Source: Clostridia bacterium (lineage in GTDB: Bacteria; Bacillota; Clostridia; Oscillospirales; Acutalibacteraceae). From it: a stretch of 64,000 bases of DNA. Below are positions 25,169 through 33,928 of the stretch, piece by piece. The stretch is taken from assembly GCA_017430535.1 (NCBI GenBank), contig JAFRMR010000013.1:186001-250000 (forward strand). The letters run 5' to 3'. A program made the translations under genes and the position numbers. Position 1 is the first letter of the stretch. Each line of letters starts with the position of its first letter. Below the pieces are notes generated by a model. It made no database searches and was not told where the DNA came from. It was given only the letters and a program-made list of their open reading frames with translations.

Positions 25169-26395
25169 TCAGATCATCCATATCGGAACAATCAATGAGT
25201 CTCTGTCAACAGCCGACATCGATTCACGCAGGCAAAGAACCGCTCCGGTTCCGCGCGGAACGGACCCTCTGTCCAGCAGTTTAAAAACATCTGCGAGTTT
25301 TGAGCCGGGATTTACGCTTTTTTTGATTTCCATGGGATGCAGTTTTCCGTTACTCTCAATTACAAGGTCGATTTCACGCGAATCTTTGTCTCTGTAGTAG
25401 TGAATAATACAGTCCTTTGCGTTGTTTCTGAATGTCTTGATAATCTCAGATACAGCGTAGTTTTCAAGTATCGCGCAGTTGAGAGCCCCGTTCATAAGAA
25501 TATCCGAGGAAGAATATCTCGTAAGATAAGATACAAGTCCCGTATCAAAGAAGTACATTTTCGGAGTTTTAACCGTGCGCTTCAGAAGATTGTTTGAATA
25601 TGGTCTGAGAAAGAATACAACCTCGGATTTTTCAAGCACCTGCATCCAGCGCTTGGCTGTATCGTCACTCACGCTTACATCCTGTGCAATATCGTGAAGA
25701 TTCAGTTGCTGACCGACACGGCATGCCGCGGCACGGACAAAATCGGCATAAGCCAGTTTATCAACTCCCGGAATCATTTCGGTTACATCCCGGTCTATAT
25801 ATGTCTGTATGTATGAGCTGTAAAACAAATCACGATCGGTAAACTTTCCGCTTCGATGTCCCGGCATTGCACCGTTCCATATCCGGGAATACATCTCTGT
25901 AGCCGAACAGGCAGAAAGATGTTTTTCACGCTCTTTCAGCTCAGACAGCTCAACGGAAAAAGGAGCGGAAATACCGTCACCGTATAATTCGCTCTGGGAA
26001 AGCGAAGACATGTGCAAAACAGCTACTCTGCCCGCCAACGATTCTCTTGCAAGCTCCATTAAACTGAATGATTGTGATCCTGTCAGCCAATATGAACCCG
26101 GAGCCGCGCCGTTGTCAACGGCGATTTTGATATACGAAAAAAGCTCGGGCGCATATTGAACCTCATCAATTAAAACCGGTGCAGGGTGAAGCTCAAGAAA
26201 AAGGGCAGGATCATTTGAAGCAAGTTTTCGCTCATCCGCATCATCGAGAGTAACTTTTGTGCGGCCGGTATTCAGCATCAGGTGCTCAAGCATTGTTGTC
26301 TTCCCGACCTGTCTCGGTCCGGTAAGTAACAGGCAGGCGTATTCTCTGCTTGCCGATATTACTTTTTCTTCAATTGTTCGTTTAATATATGTCAT
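25169..26395 (-). CDS. AAA ATPase with DUF4143
   Basis: A 408-residue protein of the AAA_14/DUF4143 family. Walker A is GPRQVGKTT (26-34), Walker B PVLIDEVQYAPEL near residue 75, and sensor 1 is YWLTGSQSF. A winged-helix-like middle and DUF4143 (YFFDTGLVSYLT, then EIDLVIESNGKLHPMEIKKS with a nuclease-like D...ExK) follow. Function is poorly known; toxin or defence roles have been proposed for relatives. It converges on the relaxase gene with 4 bases between them. Its promoter region holds a 35-bp palindrome. Confidence 0.85.
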   Translation of the reverse strand: MTYIKRTIEEKVISASREYACLLLTGPRQVGKTTMLEHLMLNTGRTKVTLDDADERKLASNDPALFLELHPAPVLIDEVQYAPELFSYIKIAVDNGAAPGSYWLTGSQSFSLMELARESLAGRVAVLHMSSLSQSELYGDGISAPFSVELSELKEREKHLSACSATEMYSRIWNGAMPGHRSGKFTDRDLFYSSYIQTYIDRDVTEMIPGVDKLAYADFVRAAACRVGQQLNLHDIAQDVSVSDDTAKRWMQVLEKSEVVFFLRPYSNNLLKRTVKTPKMYFFDTGLVSYLTRYSSSDILMNGALNCAILENYAVSEIIKTFRNNAKDCIIHYYRDKDSREIDLVIESNGKLHPMEIKKSVNPGSKLADVFKLLDRGSVPRGTGAVLCLRESMSAVDRDSLIVPIWMI

Positions 26396-26410
26396 ATTGC
26401 GACATTCCTT

Positions 26411-26445
26411 TCGGCTATAATACGATTCAATCGTATTATAGCCGA
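26411..26445. promoter_or_regulatory. 35-bp perfect palindrome with TATAAT on both strands
   Basis: Arms of 17 bp around a single central base. Each arm contains CTATAATACGATT, so a -10 box is present on both strands. It lies 16 bases upstream of the DUF4143 ATPase start. A strong operator overlapping the promoter is the simplest reading. Confidence 0.75.
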
Positions 26446-26576
26446 TAAAAAGATAAAAATCAATATTTTTTTGTTCTGACTGTCACGCAATCACAAATCG
26501 CGGTTTATATATTCTGCCAAGATAAAAGTAATCCATAAAATAGATTATCCCGCGCCGAGCAGCACGGGATATATGC

Positions 26577-28034
26577 TTATGATTTCAATTTGTAGGTTCT
26601 GTTTCGGTTTGCGCCCTCGGCAACGATAATACCTTCCGCCGTCAGCTTTGAAAGAACAGCTCTTGCCCTGGGATTACTTACTCCGAGAAGGGTTGAAATT
26701 TCAGAGGTTGTTGCTGATGGATTGTCTGTTAGGTAGTCTATTATCAGATCTTTCTGAATAACAAATATTGTTTTATGCTCATGATTTATCGCTTGTTTTT
26801 TATCGCTTGCAATCGATAATCCAAGCGATAAAGTTGTTCTATCTGGGTTATATTCTTCGGTAATAACCGGTTCTGACCATTTCTGTTCTTTCCATACACG
26901 GAAAATGTTCGGAATACCGCTTCCGGCGCGTTCGCCGATATCAATAAAGTTGAACATTTTAAGAATTGTGCTGTTTCTCGGGTCGGATATTCCGCCGCTT
27001 TTGGCAGCTTCGATTTCAACTCGGGAATTGCCCGGATTTGAAAGAGTAATTAAATCGGGACGCTTGATTATAACCACTCCGCGTCGTCCGTAATAATCGG
27101 CGTTAACCAGGCAGTTTGCAAGTGCTTCACGAAGGGCTTGATGAACGGGAGTGTCATCAACTCGTGTTATGCCGTCAAGCTTGAACGGAGTCTTAATATC
27201 CTGCTGGAGCTTGTTGTAAACACGGAAATAGAAATCATAGATGTTTCCGCTCCAGTCGCCTGATGAAGAAATAATTCTGTCCGTCCAGCGGTTGTTCTTA
27301 TCGTATTGTTCCTGATAATCAAGGAAATAATTGTTGTATTCGCGCACGATGTCATATTCATTGCCGAACATCAACAGACCGGCGGCAGTAGGATGTGTTT
27401 TGCCGTCGCTTCCCGTTCCGGTTGCTCCGAGCTTCATAAGGAACTCTTCGTCTTCAAGCGATTCCCAAACATGACCGGGGCGAGAGAGTTTCATGCGCTG
27501 ACGGTAGCTGCGCAGACTTTCACGATTGATGACGTCAAGCCCCATTTCTTCAAGAACAAGCATATCCTGAGTCTTTATTGAGGCGTCGCGGACCATTGCC
27601 TGATATTCCTCTTTAGTGCACTTGTAGTCGCCTTCACCGTCTCTGCGATAAGTGTTCAGAGGATTATTGTCAATGTAAACCGGTTTATAGGTTCTGTCCG
27701 CTCTCGGCACCGTTATCACGACAATGCGCTTGCCGTCAATCTCATGAATATATACATCTTTGCTTGTGAGAATATTTATGCTCACTTTGTTAGGGTCGTT
27801 TACAAGATCCCAGAATTCTTTGACGAGTTTATCGGGATCGGGTAAATCAACAGGGTGCAGAGATTTGTCTTTAAGTTCTTCAACGCCGAGCAGAATAATA
27901 CCTCCGAGCGTATTGGCAAAAGATGAGTATGTTTCCCAAAGGCTTGTGGGCAAACCGCCTACAGCCTTCTTGGCTTCGATTCGATTGTTTTCTCTGTATT
28001 TACCGATCGTTTCAAAGTCAATCAATATACTCAT
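26577..28034 (-). CDS. AlbA_2/Schlafen-like ATP-binding transcriptional regulator
   Basis: A 485-residue protein. Residues 1-150 form an AlbA_2 (Schlafen-type) domain with RIEAKKAVGGLPTSLWETYS, GGIILLGVEE and NTYRRDGEGDYKCT. The middle carries an HATPase_c_4-like region (HQALREALANCLVNADYYGR, then SGIPNIFRVW). The last 70 residues are a winged helix (SEISTLLGVSNPRARAVLSK). The order is typical of widespread putative regulators with unknown targets. It lies divergently from parB, sharing an intergenic region with a 14-bp inverted repeat. Regulation of the element or of stress genes is inferred. Confidence 0.85.
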   Translation of the reverse strand: MSILIDFETIGKYRENNRIEAKKAVGGLPTSLWETYSSFANTLGGIILLGVEELKDKSLHPVDLPDPDKLVKEFWDLVNDPNKVSINILTSKDVYIHEIDGKRIVVITVPRADRTYKPVYIDNNPLNTYRRDGEGDYKCTKEEYQAMVRDASIKTQDMLVLEEMGLDVINRESLRSYRQRMKLSRPGHVWESLEDEEFLMKLGATGTGSDGKTHPTAAGLLMFGNEYDIVREYNNYFLDYQEQYDKNNRWTDRIISSSGDWSGNIYDFYFRVYNKLQQDIKTPFKLDGITRVDDTPVHQALREALANCLVNADYYGRRGVVIIKRPDLITLSNPGNSRVEIEAAKSGGISDPRNSTILKMFNFIDIGERAGSGIPNIFRVWKEQKWSEPVITEEYNPDRTTLSLGLSIASDKKQAINHEHKTIFVIQKDLIIDYLTDNPSATTSEISTLLGVSNPRARAVLSKLTAEGIIVAEGANRNRTYKLKS

Positions 28035-28096
28035 CTCCTTTCGACTGACATTATATCATAGCGATATGCAAAATAAAAGCACAAAAATTACAACTT

Positions 28097-28137
28097 ACTT
28101 TCTCGCTACACATTATACATTCATGTAGCGAGAAAGT
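28097..28137. repeat. inverted repeat between the AlbA-type gene and parB
   Basis: Perfect 14-bp arms ACTTTCTCGCTACA / TGTAGCGAGAAAGT with a 13-bp AT-rich spacer, 37 bases upstream of parB. It is an operator or parS-like candidate. Confidence 0.65.
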
Positions 28138-28173
28138 CGAGTAATAATAGTATAAACAAAGGAGTTTTTTAAA

Positions 28174-29031
28174 ATGGAAATACAATACATAGAATTATCA
28201 AAACTGCATCCCTATGAAGGAAATCCCTTCAGGGTTGCAGATGACGATCAGATGAAAATGCTGATTGACAGCATCAAAGCCACGGGAGTTATTGAGCCTC
28301 TTATCGTTCGCCCCAATGGCAGCGGCGAATATGAAATCATCTCAGGACACAGACGATATTACGCTTGCCGAAAGCTGAACTGTGACAGAGTTCCGGTTTA
28401 CTCTTATGATATGAGCGACAGAGAAGCCGTAATAACGCTGATTGACAGTAATCTTTACCGCGACGGCCTTTTGCCGAGCGAAAAGGCAAGGGCATACAAG
28501 ATGAAATATGATGTTCTGAAACATCAGGGTCAACGAACCGATTTAACTTCCCGACAAATTGTCGGGAAGTTAAACGGCGAACTGAGCTCATCACAAATAC
28601 TCAATATACGCGATGATAACGAGAGGACAATTCAACGCTATATCCGTCTCAATTATCTTATCCCGGAACTTCTCAGGTTAGTGGATGAACGAAAAATGGG
28701 CGTAACGCCCGCAGTTGAAATTTCATATCTTCCCGAAAAATTACAGAGGGAGTTGCTTGAAACCATTGAGAGTGAACAGGCAACTCCCTCTCTTTCTCAG
28801 GCGAAGAAAATGAAAATTGCGTATGAGAACGGCGAACTTGATATGGACAGAATACTTGAAATAATGACTGAAAGCAAGCGTGAGGGTTTTAATACGCTGA
28901 AACTGCCGCCGGAAATAATCGGCAAATATTTCAGGCCCGGGACTACTCCGAAGCGAATGCAGGAAGTAATCGAAGTCGCTCTGCAGTTATATATCAGACA
29001 GCAGAGAATAAAAAACAGGGATGCCAGATAA
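28174..29031 (+). CDS. ParB/RepB/Spo0J-family protein
   Basis: A 285-residue ParB-like protein. The N-terminal nuclease/CTPase-type domain shows IELSKLHPYEGNPF, then GVIEPLIVRP and EIISGHRRYYACR (GxRR box). A helix-turn-helix region (NERTIQRYIRLNYL) follows. No ParA is encoded nearby, so this belongs to the stand-alone ParB-like proteins often seen in Clostridia mobile elements. The ATG follows AAAGGAG. A 33-bp palindrome lies inside the gene at residues 123-134. A role in element maintenance or regulation is inferred. Confidence 0.85.
   Translation: MEIQYIELSKLHPYEGNPFRVADDDQMKMLIDSIKATGVIEPLIVRPNGSGEYEIISGHRRYYACRKLNCDRVPVYSYDMSDREAVITLIDSNLYRDGLLPSEKARAYKMKYDVLKHQGQRTDLTSRQIVGKLNGELSSSQILNIRDDNERTIQRYIRLNYLIPELLRLVDERKMGVTPAVEISYLPEKLQRELLETIESEQATPSLSQAKKMKIAYENGELDMDRILEIMTESKREGFNTLKLPPEIIGKYFRPGTTPKRMQEVIEVALQLYIRQQRIKNRDAR
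28542..28574. repeat. 33-bp perfect palindrome inside parB
   Basis: Arms of 16 bp (TTTAACTTCCCGACAA and its complement) around one central A. It encodes LTSRQIVGKLN in the ParB frame. Confidence 0.8.
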
Positions 29032-29082
29032 TCGGCATCCTTGCAAATAACAATCATTTTTATAGAATAGGAGTGAAAAGAA

Positions 29083-29253
29083 ATAACAGAAAACAATTTT
29101 ATCAACGAAAAACTGTATGAAGCACTTATCAGCGCAACCCGAATTTATTTTCAGCAGCTTATTGAAGAAACACAAAAACGGCGTCTTGAAAACGAAGACA
29201 CCGAAAAAATATCAAACACAGAAAAGGAGAGTGTCGTATGCAAAACGCAGTAA
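29083..29253 (+). CDS. small protein with possible ATA start
   Basis: A 56-codon frame encodes TENNFINEKLYEALISATRI, then YFQQLIEETQKRRLENED, a regular amphipathic, protein-like sequence. No ATG, GTG or TTG exists between an upstream TGA and this stretch. An AGGAG site at 29068-29074 sits 8 bases before an ATA codon at 29083. The frame overlaps the recombinase start by 16 bases. It is either a gene with a rare start or a conserved frame whose start has decayed. Confidence 0.45.
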   Translation: MTENNFINEKLYEALISATRIYFQQLIEETQKRRLENEDTEKISNTEKESVVCKTQ

Positions 29254-30725
29254 TTTACGCCCGTTACAGCAGTCACAAACAAAAAGAAATCTCGATTGAG
29301 GATCAGCTCAGAATCTGCCGTGAGTATGCCGAGAAAAATTCAATGAACATCGTGCAGGAATACACAGATGCGGCAATCAGCGGCAGAAATGCGGACAAGC
29401 GCCCCGCTTTTATGCAGATGCTCAGCGATTCAAAAGATCACCTGTTTGAGTATGTTCTGGTTTACAATGAAGACCGTTTCGCCAGAAACGAGTATGATGC
29501 CGTAAACTGTGAAGAAATACTCAAGCAAAACGGTGCCGAACTTGTCTCGGTAACACAGCCGCTTCCCGACGGGCCGGAAAGAATTATACTTAAAGCCCTG
29601 CGAAGAGGAATGAATGAGTATTACAGTGCAGAATTAGCCATCAAATGCGTGCGCGGAATGGAGAATAACGCCTCAAAAGGCAAATGCACGGGAGGCAGAC
29701 CTTGTTTCGGATTCGGAGTAACGCCCGATAAGTTTTATGAAGTTAACCCCGAAGAAGCCGTTATAGTCAGAAAAATCTTTCAGCTTTATACCGAGTATAA
29801 TATGACTGCCACAGGAGTGCTGGAGGAATGCATAAAAAACGGTTGGAAATACTCCGACGGAAAAGATTTCAACAAAGATTCCATAAGGAGAATGCTTTCA
29901 AATCGCAGATATATCGGTGATTTTTCATGGAACGGCGTTGAACACTTTGATGAGAATCTCAGAATTGTCGATGACAAAACATTTGAAGCGGCGGCAAAAA
30001 AGCTTTTAATAAACAGAAAGACGGGAGCGCGTGTGAGAGCAACGGAAGATTATCTTCTCGGCGGAAAGGTTTTCTGCGGGGAATGCGGTGAAAAATTCGT
30101 CGGAGACTCCGGTAAATCGACAAAACACACCAACTATTATTACGCCTGCAAGGGCAGAAAGCAAAAGAAAAACGGATGCAAGAAGAAAAACATTCCGAAA
30201 AAACTCCTTGAAGATGCCGTTCTCAAGTTCCTGATAGAAGGCTTTCTCACCGATGAAACAATAGACGCAATCTCACGAATGGCGGCAGACTTGGCAAATA
30301 AGGAAGCGGAGGAAAAAAGCATGCTTCAGATGTATGAAAAGGAGCTTGCCGAAGCAGAGAGAAAAATGAAGAGGGCAACGGACTATATCCTCACCCACGA
30401 CGATTCCGAATGCGTTCATGATACGCTTGTTGAAAGTGAAGCCAGAGTTAAAGAACTACGTGTTCTGATTGAGAAGGAGAGGGATTCATATAAACCCGTT
30501 TTTGCCGAAAATATTGCCGAGTGGCTGAAATCTTACCGCAAAGGTGATCTTGAAGATCTGAACTATTGCAAAAATCTTATAGAAATGCTTGTAAATAAGA
30601 TCGTAATCTATGATGCAGAATCGGAGAGCAATGCCTCAAAAGTCTTGATATACTTGAATACCGACCCTACCGGATACTATGAGGTTACCCCATCGGACAT
30701 TAAAAACGGGTGTTCACCACTTTAA
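29238..30725 (+). CDS. large serine recombinase 1 (integrase of element 1)
   Basis: A 495-residue serine recombinase. The resolvase domain opens YARYSSHKQKEISIEDQL with the likely nucleophile Ser11. The recombinase domain (residues 160-260; GGRPCFGFGV) and zinc-ribbon (VFCGECGEKF...YYYACKGR) follow, then a coiled coil (residues 340-410). This type integrates and excises elements without a host factor, often with short att cores. The ATG has GGAGAGTG before it. Being the last plus-strand gene before an opposing operon, it probably marks the right end of the first element. Confidence 0.92.
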   Translation: MQNAVIYARYSSHKQKEISIEDQLRICREYAEKNSMNIVQEYTDAAISGRNADKRPAFMQMLSDSKDHLFEYVLVYNEDRFARNEYDAVNCEEILKQNGAELVSVTQPLPDGPERIILKALRRGMNEYYSAELAIKCVRGMENNASKGKCTGGRPCFGFGVTPDKFYEVNPEEAVIVRKIFQLYTEYNMTATGVLEECIKNGWKYSDGKDFNKDSIRRMLSNRRYIGDFSWNGVEHFDENLRIVDDKTFEAAAKKLLINRKTGARVRATEDYLLGGKVFCGECGEKFVGDSGKSTKHTNYYYACKGRKQKKNGCKKKNIPKKLLEDAVLKFLIEGFLTDETIDAISRMAADLANKEAEEKSMLQMYEKELAEAERKMKRATDYILTHDDSECVHDTLVESEARVKELRVLIEKERDSYKPVFAENIAEWLKSYRKGDLEDLNYCKNLIEMLVNKIVIYDAESESNASKVLIYLNTDPTGYYEVTPSDIKNGCSPL

Positions 30726-30804
30726 ATTGATGTCGAACACTATTGTAAAATGCAGAGGAAAATTCTTCCTGATATTTGAATTTTGTATTCGGCTTAAATA
30801 AATG

Positions 30805-30832
30805 AGAGGCAGTCAAACGACTGCCTCTTTTA
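30805..30832. terminator. bidirectional terminator after recombinase 1
   Basis: Stem AGAGGCAGTC / GACTGCCTCT (30805-30814 with 30819-30828), AAAC loop, and TTTTATATTT on the plus side. Confidence 0.8.
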
Positions 30833-31573
30833 TATTTCTACTTGTCTGACATTTATGATTTTATTATTAAAATCCTTTTGAGGATTCTCCTTCATCGATT
30901 GAATAATGCGGTTTATTTCTTTCTTTGCTTTTGGCATATCATTACTATTTGAACCATATTTGTCGTGAAGTTCAATCAAAGCCAGCTTAGATAGTTCTTC
31001 CATATATACCGGAAACATTTCTTCAACCCAGTCCACGACATTCATCATTCTCATAATTGATGAATTGCTTGAAATCTGCTTAATGTATTCCGGAACAGGC
31101 AAATGAATCGTATTTGCCAATTCTTTGACTATTTCTTCAACTTCTGTATTGCCAAAGTATAACCTTGCTTTTGAATCCTGAATATAAGTGCGCAATTCAG
31201 CACAGTATAAAATCAGGTCTTTATTCTTTTTGATTTTTACAAACAGTTTTTCTGTCTGTATGATTTCATTTATTTCATTATCAATAATTTGGTTTAGTTC
31301 TTTTGGCTTTTGGTAAATGATATAGTCAGCAAAAGCACATCTAAAACTTTTGAAGTGTTTATACAAGTCTTCAAAAGCATCAAGCAACGCAACTATATCG
31401 CAAGACTTATCCTCCGCAGTTTTAGCGAAAGAATATAGTTTAGCAATTATCGAGCGACATCTCCGCAGCTTTTTTGAAACACTCTCAAAGTCAAAGATTG
31501 CCGATTTTGATAAATCGGAAAGAATGAATTCTGCTTCGTTAATCAGTTTTATATAATCCATATCATCACCCAT
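30830..31573 (-). CDS. hypothetical helical protein
   Basis: A 247-residue, mostly helical protein without membrane segments, signal peptide or recognised motif. It is rich in Lys, Glu, Ile and Asn and has low-GC codon use like the rest of the second element. The ATG at 31573 lacks a clear site; an ATG at 31561 follows GGTGAT and is equally possible. It lies between the terminator of recombinase 1 and the mobilization operon of element 2. Confidence 0.6.
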   Translation of the reverse strand: MGDDMDYIKLINEAEFILSDLSKSAIFDFESVSKKLRRCRSIIAKLYSFAKTAEDKSCDIVALLDAFEDLYKHFKSFRCAFADYIIYQKPKELNQIIDNEINEIIQTEKLFVKIKKNKDLILYCAELRTYIQDSKARLYFGNTEVEEIVKELANTIHLPVPEYIKQISSNSSIMRMMNVVDWVEEMFPVYMEELSKLALIELHDKYGSNSNDMPKAKKEINRIIQSMKENPQKDFNNKIINVRQVEI

Positions 31574-31611
31574 AATATTTTATCATTTTCAAACGGTAAA
31601 ATCAAGAATAT

Positions 31612-31648
31612 AAAACACTCGTCCAGATTTTGTCAGGGCGAGTGTTTT
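31612..31648 (-). terminator. terminator of the mobilization operon
   Basis: AAAACACTCG (31612-31621) pairs with CGAGTGTTTT (31639-31648) around a 17-base loop. On the minus strand it ends in TTTTATAT. It follows the last gene, 31716. Confidence 0.7.
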
Positions 31649-31715
31649 GCTCTATTTAGTTCGTTTTTTCAGATGTTTTTTGAATGTGTTATCTCGATAA
31701 AGCTTTATCTGGGAG

Positions 31716-32114
31716 TTAGTCATCGTCTGCTAAACAGGCATTTTCATCGTCACGTAACTCATTTTCCAATTCCTCAATATCATCATAAATGCTGTATCCT
31801 TTTTTATCCCATTCTTTATATTCTCCATTAAAGATGCCGCATTTTACAGTATGGCTATACCCCTCTTCACAGTATTCGCAAATACTAAACTCTTTTTCAG
31901 GGTTAAGTTGAAGTAAACAGTTTATCATTTCTCCGACATCGCTATTACGCCATTTAATGCTGAAGCATATTTCATTGTCATTGTGATAAACACGAAACGC
32001 TTGATATTTCACCCCCTCAACTTCAATGATAGATATGACTTCGCCGACAACCTCGATAAAAACAGGAACTTTGCCTATTCCTTCAGCTTTAACAGTTATG
32101 TCATAACGCCACAT
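31716..32114 (-). CDS. hypothetical acidic protein
   Basis: A 132-residue protein with a beta-rich N-terminal half (MWRYDITVKAEGIG, FIEVVGEVISIIEVEGVKY), a cysteine pair ICEYCEEGYSHTVKCG and a very acidic tail (ELENELRDDENACLADDD). No family is recognised. It is the last gene of the minus-strand mobilization block of element 2. DNA-mimic proteins can have such acidic tails, but this is not evidence of that function. Confidence 0.6.
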   Translation of the reverse strand: MWRYDITVKAEGIGKVPVFIEVVGEVISIIEVEGVKYQAFRVYHNDNEICFSIKWRNSDVGEMINCLLQLNPEKEFSICEYCEEGYSHTVKCGIFNGEYKEWDKKGYSIYDDIEELENELRDDENACLADDD

Positions 32115-32167
32115 AATTATCCTTTCTACGGTGGATTAAACCGTTTGCGTTTGTTTGCTCGCCAGCT

Positions 32168-32461
32168 TTAATTATATTTCAAGAAAACGCATACGAAAAC
32201 CGCAAGCATCAAAACGCCGATGATTACGGCTGTTGCTTTTTGCAGTTTTTTGTATTTTTCCTTGATTTTGATATTTTCCTCTTCGACAGACCGACATCTA
32301 TTCCATAATGACTCATACCTATCTTTATCGCCCTCGGCGAGAACTTGAAGTCCGTCGATTGTCTTTTTCATCTCTTCTAATTTGCTCGTCAAGTTTTTGT
32401 TCTCCAGCAAAACGGACTGTTTCTGTTCGTTCTGCTGTGTTTCTTTTTCTTTCAAATTCAT
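32168..32461 (-). CDS. tail-anchored coiled-coil protein, mobilization-associated
   Basis: A 97-residue protein. Residues 1-70 are a charged coiled coil and residues 77-94 a single hydrophobic helix (AVIIGVLMLAVFVCVFL), so it looks tail-anchored in the membrane. It overlaps the relaxase 3' end by 137 bases in another frame, with GAGGG 8 bases before its ATG. Small membrane proteins overlapping relaxase genes (MobB type) link the relaxosome to the membrane; that role is inferred here. Confidence 0.65.
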   Translation of the reverse strand: MNLKEKETQQNEQKQSVLLENKNLTSKLEEMKKTIDGLQVLAEGDKDRYESLWNRCRSVEEENIKIKEKYKKLQKATAVIIGVLMLAVFVCVFLKYN

Positions 32462-33251
32462 TTATAAGACCCTCTTTCGTAGCATTTATTCCAAATGTTT
32501 TTAACAGGTTCTTGCCTCTGACTTTTTCGCCGGAAGAATTTCTGAAAACGATGTGTTTTCTGTCGTTCCACTCTGTTTCCCATCCCTCGGTTTTCATTGC
32601 TTCAATGAAGGATGCTTTTGAAGTTGCCGTTTCAAGCGAGTGAAGAACTGCTATTCCGCAATCGGCAACAAAGCTCCTTTTTTCAGAGGTTAAAAGATGA
32701 TATTTGTCTTTGTCGAATGAAACAATTTCAACATCCATTGTTTCTCCATTAAATTTTTTCCCCTTTTCCGTGATTGAAAAGCCATAATCACGGCAGAGGT
32801 CATCAACCGTTTTTCTCGCTTCAAGCAAGTCGTTTCTCGACTTGTGAAGTTTAGAACCGTCCAGATAATTGGTGCAGTTCGTAATAATATGAGCGTGCGG
32901 ATTCTCTGAGCCGTTAAAATGAACGACTACTAAAGACTCGTGGTTTTCATAGTATTTTTCCGCAAAAGAGATGGAGAACGTGAGAATATCATCTGCTGAT
33001 ACCCCCTCGTCTTTATGAAATGAAATGACCGAATGGGCGTATTTTCTGGAAGCAGTCTCAAATTGATTCTGCGTTTCGACAAATTGAAGAAAAACGGATT
33101 GGGCATCCATAACATCTCCGTCATAGTTTCCGATAACATAGCAGTGCTCGGCATCTGTTTTTTCCGGATTAAGAACATACTGCATTACGGAACGCATAGC
33201 GGCGTTAGACTTTAACGCTTTTTTATTATTAACACACTTGAACACAGCCAT
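32325..33251 (-). CDS. relaxase/mobilization nuclease (MobP type)
   Basis: A 308-residue relaxase. Motif III, VVHFNGSENPHAHIITN, matches the H...NPH.H..TN pattern of PF03432 relaxases. The N-terminal AMRSVMQYVLNPEKT region supports it. It is shorter than many relatives and lacks a long C-terminal domain. It nicks at its oriT to start transfer. It overlaps MobC by 40 bases. The inverted-repeat nest at 33601-33921 just upstream of mobC is its likely oriT. Confidence 0.88.
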   Translation of the reverse strand: MAVFKCVNNKKALKSNAAMRSVMQYVLNPEKTDAEHCYVIGNYDGDVMDAQSVFLQFVETQNQFETASRKYAHSVISFHKDEGVSADDILTFSISFAEKYYENHESLVVVHFNGSENPHAHIITNCTNYLDGSKLHKSRNDLLEARKTVDDLCRDYGFSITEKGKKFNGETMDVEIVSFDKDKYHLLTSEKRSFVADCGIAVLHSLETATSKASFIEAMKTEGWETEWNDRKHIVFRNSSGEKVRGKNLLKTFGINATKEGLINEFERKRNTAERTETVRFAGEQKLDEQIRRDEKDNRRTSSSRRGR

Positions 33252-33571
33252 TTTGCCACCTCCAATAATTTGGAAATTTTTATATTTATCTCATTAAGGT
33301 CTTTCAAGTCGTAATAATTACCACTGTTACAGGCACGTGCAATTTGGTTAAGATTCACTCCGATTTTTCGTATCTGTTGCATTAACTGATATGTAACAGA
33401 CACAAGCTTTTTCATTCCTTCCGTGTATTCTGTTGGAAAAAGCTTTGCCCCTGATACAAGTCTTGTTATCAGGGCGTGTTTCGGTAAGCCGGTTTTTTCC
33501 TGCAAGTCATTAAAAGCTTGCAATTCATCATCGGACAGGCGAACCGAAACGGTATTATTGCGTTTACGCAT
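33212..33571 (-). CDS. mobC: plasmid mobilization relaxosome protein MobC
   Basis: A 119-residue protein with an N-terminal ribbon-helix-helix (TVSVRLSDDELQAFNDLQEK) and the C-terminal MobC signature QIRKIGVNLNQIARACNSG. MobC binds oriT and helps open it for the relaxase. I chose the ATG at 33571 because AAAGGAGT lies at 33579-33586; the longer frame to 33652 runs into the repeat region. It overlaps the relaxase gene. Confidence 0.9.
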   Translation of the reverse strand: MRKRNNTVSVRLSDDELQAFNDLQEKTGLPKHALITRLVSGAKLFPTEYTEGMKKLVSVTYQLMQQIRKIGVNLNQIARACNSGNYYDLKDLNEINIKISKLLEVAKWLCSSVLIIKKR

Positions 33572-33600
33572 AAAACGCACTCCTTTCTTTGGGTGATACA

Positions 33601-33921
33601 AGAGGGTCTGAACCCTCTGTCGGGATGCAAGGGCAGAGTCCTTAGCCGTCATTTGTGCTGCCGTAATCCGGCATCACAAAAGGTGGCGTGCCGAGGTTTG
33701 AAGGAGCTGGCTCCTCACAAGATTGCAACTTGGCGGCACGCCGAGTGGCGAAGCTTGCGATGAAACCGATGCCGCAAAATAAACGGTGCCGATTGAAAGC
33801 ACCGATTATTTTGCTTTGCATCGGTTGAGTCCTGTGTGTCTGCCGATACCACTGCCGACATTACTTGAATTAGAGCAGACACACACTGTTTACAGCCGTC
33901 AATTATTAAGGCTGTGAACAG
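33601..33921. other. oriT: nested inverted repeats, candidate oriT of element 2
   Basis: Gene-free except for the shared edges. It contains stems at 33601-33618 (7 bp), 33685-33693 with 33734-33742 (GGCGTGCCG arms, with an inner AGGAG/CTCCT stem), 33766-33789 with 33799-33824 (about 24 bp, imperfect), 33833-33843 with 33875-33885 (11 bp, perfect) and 33886-33897 with 33910-33921 (11 of 12). The position upstream of mobC and the density of stems suggest oriT and perhaps a replication origin. Confidence 0.6.
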
Positions 33922-33928
33922 CAACAGG

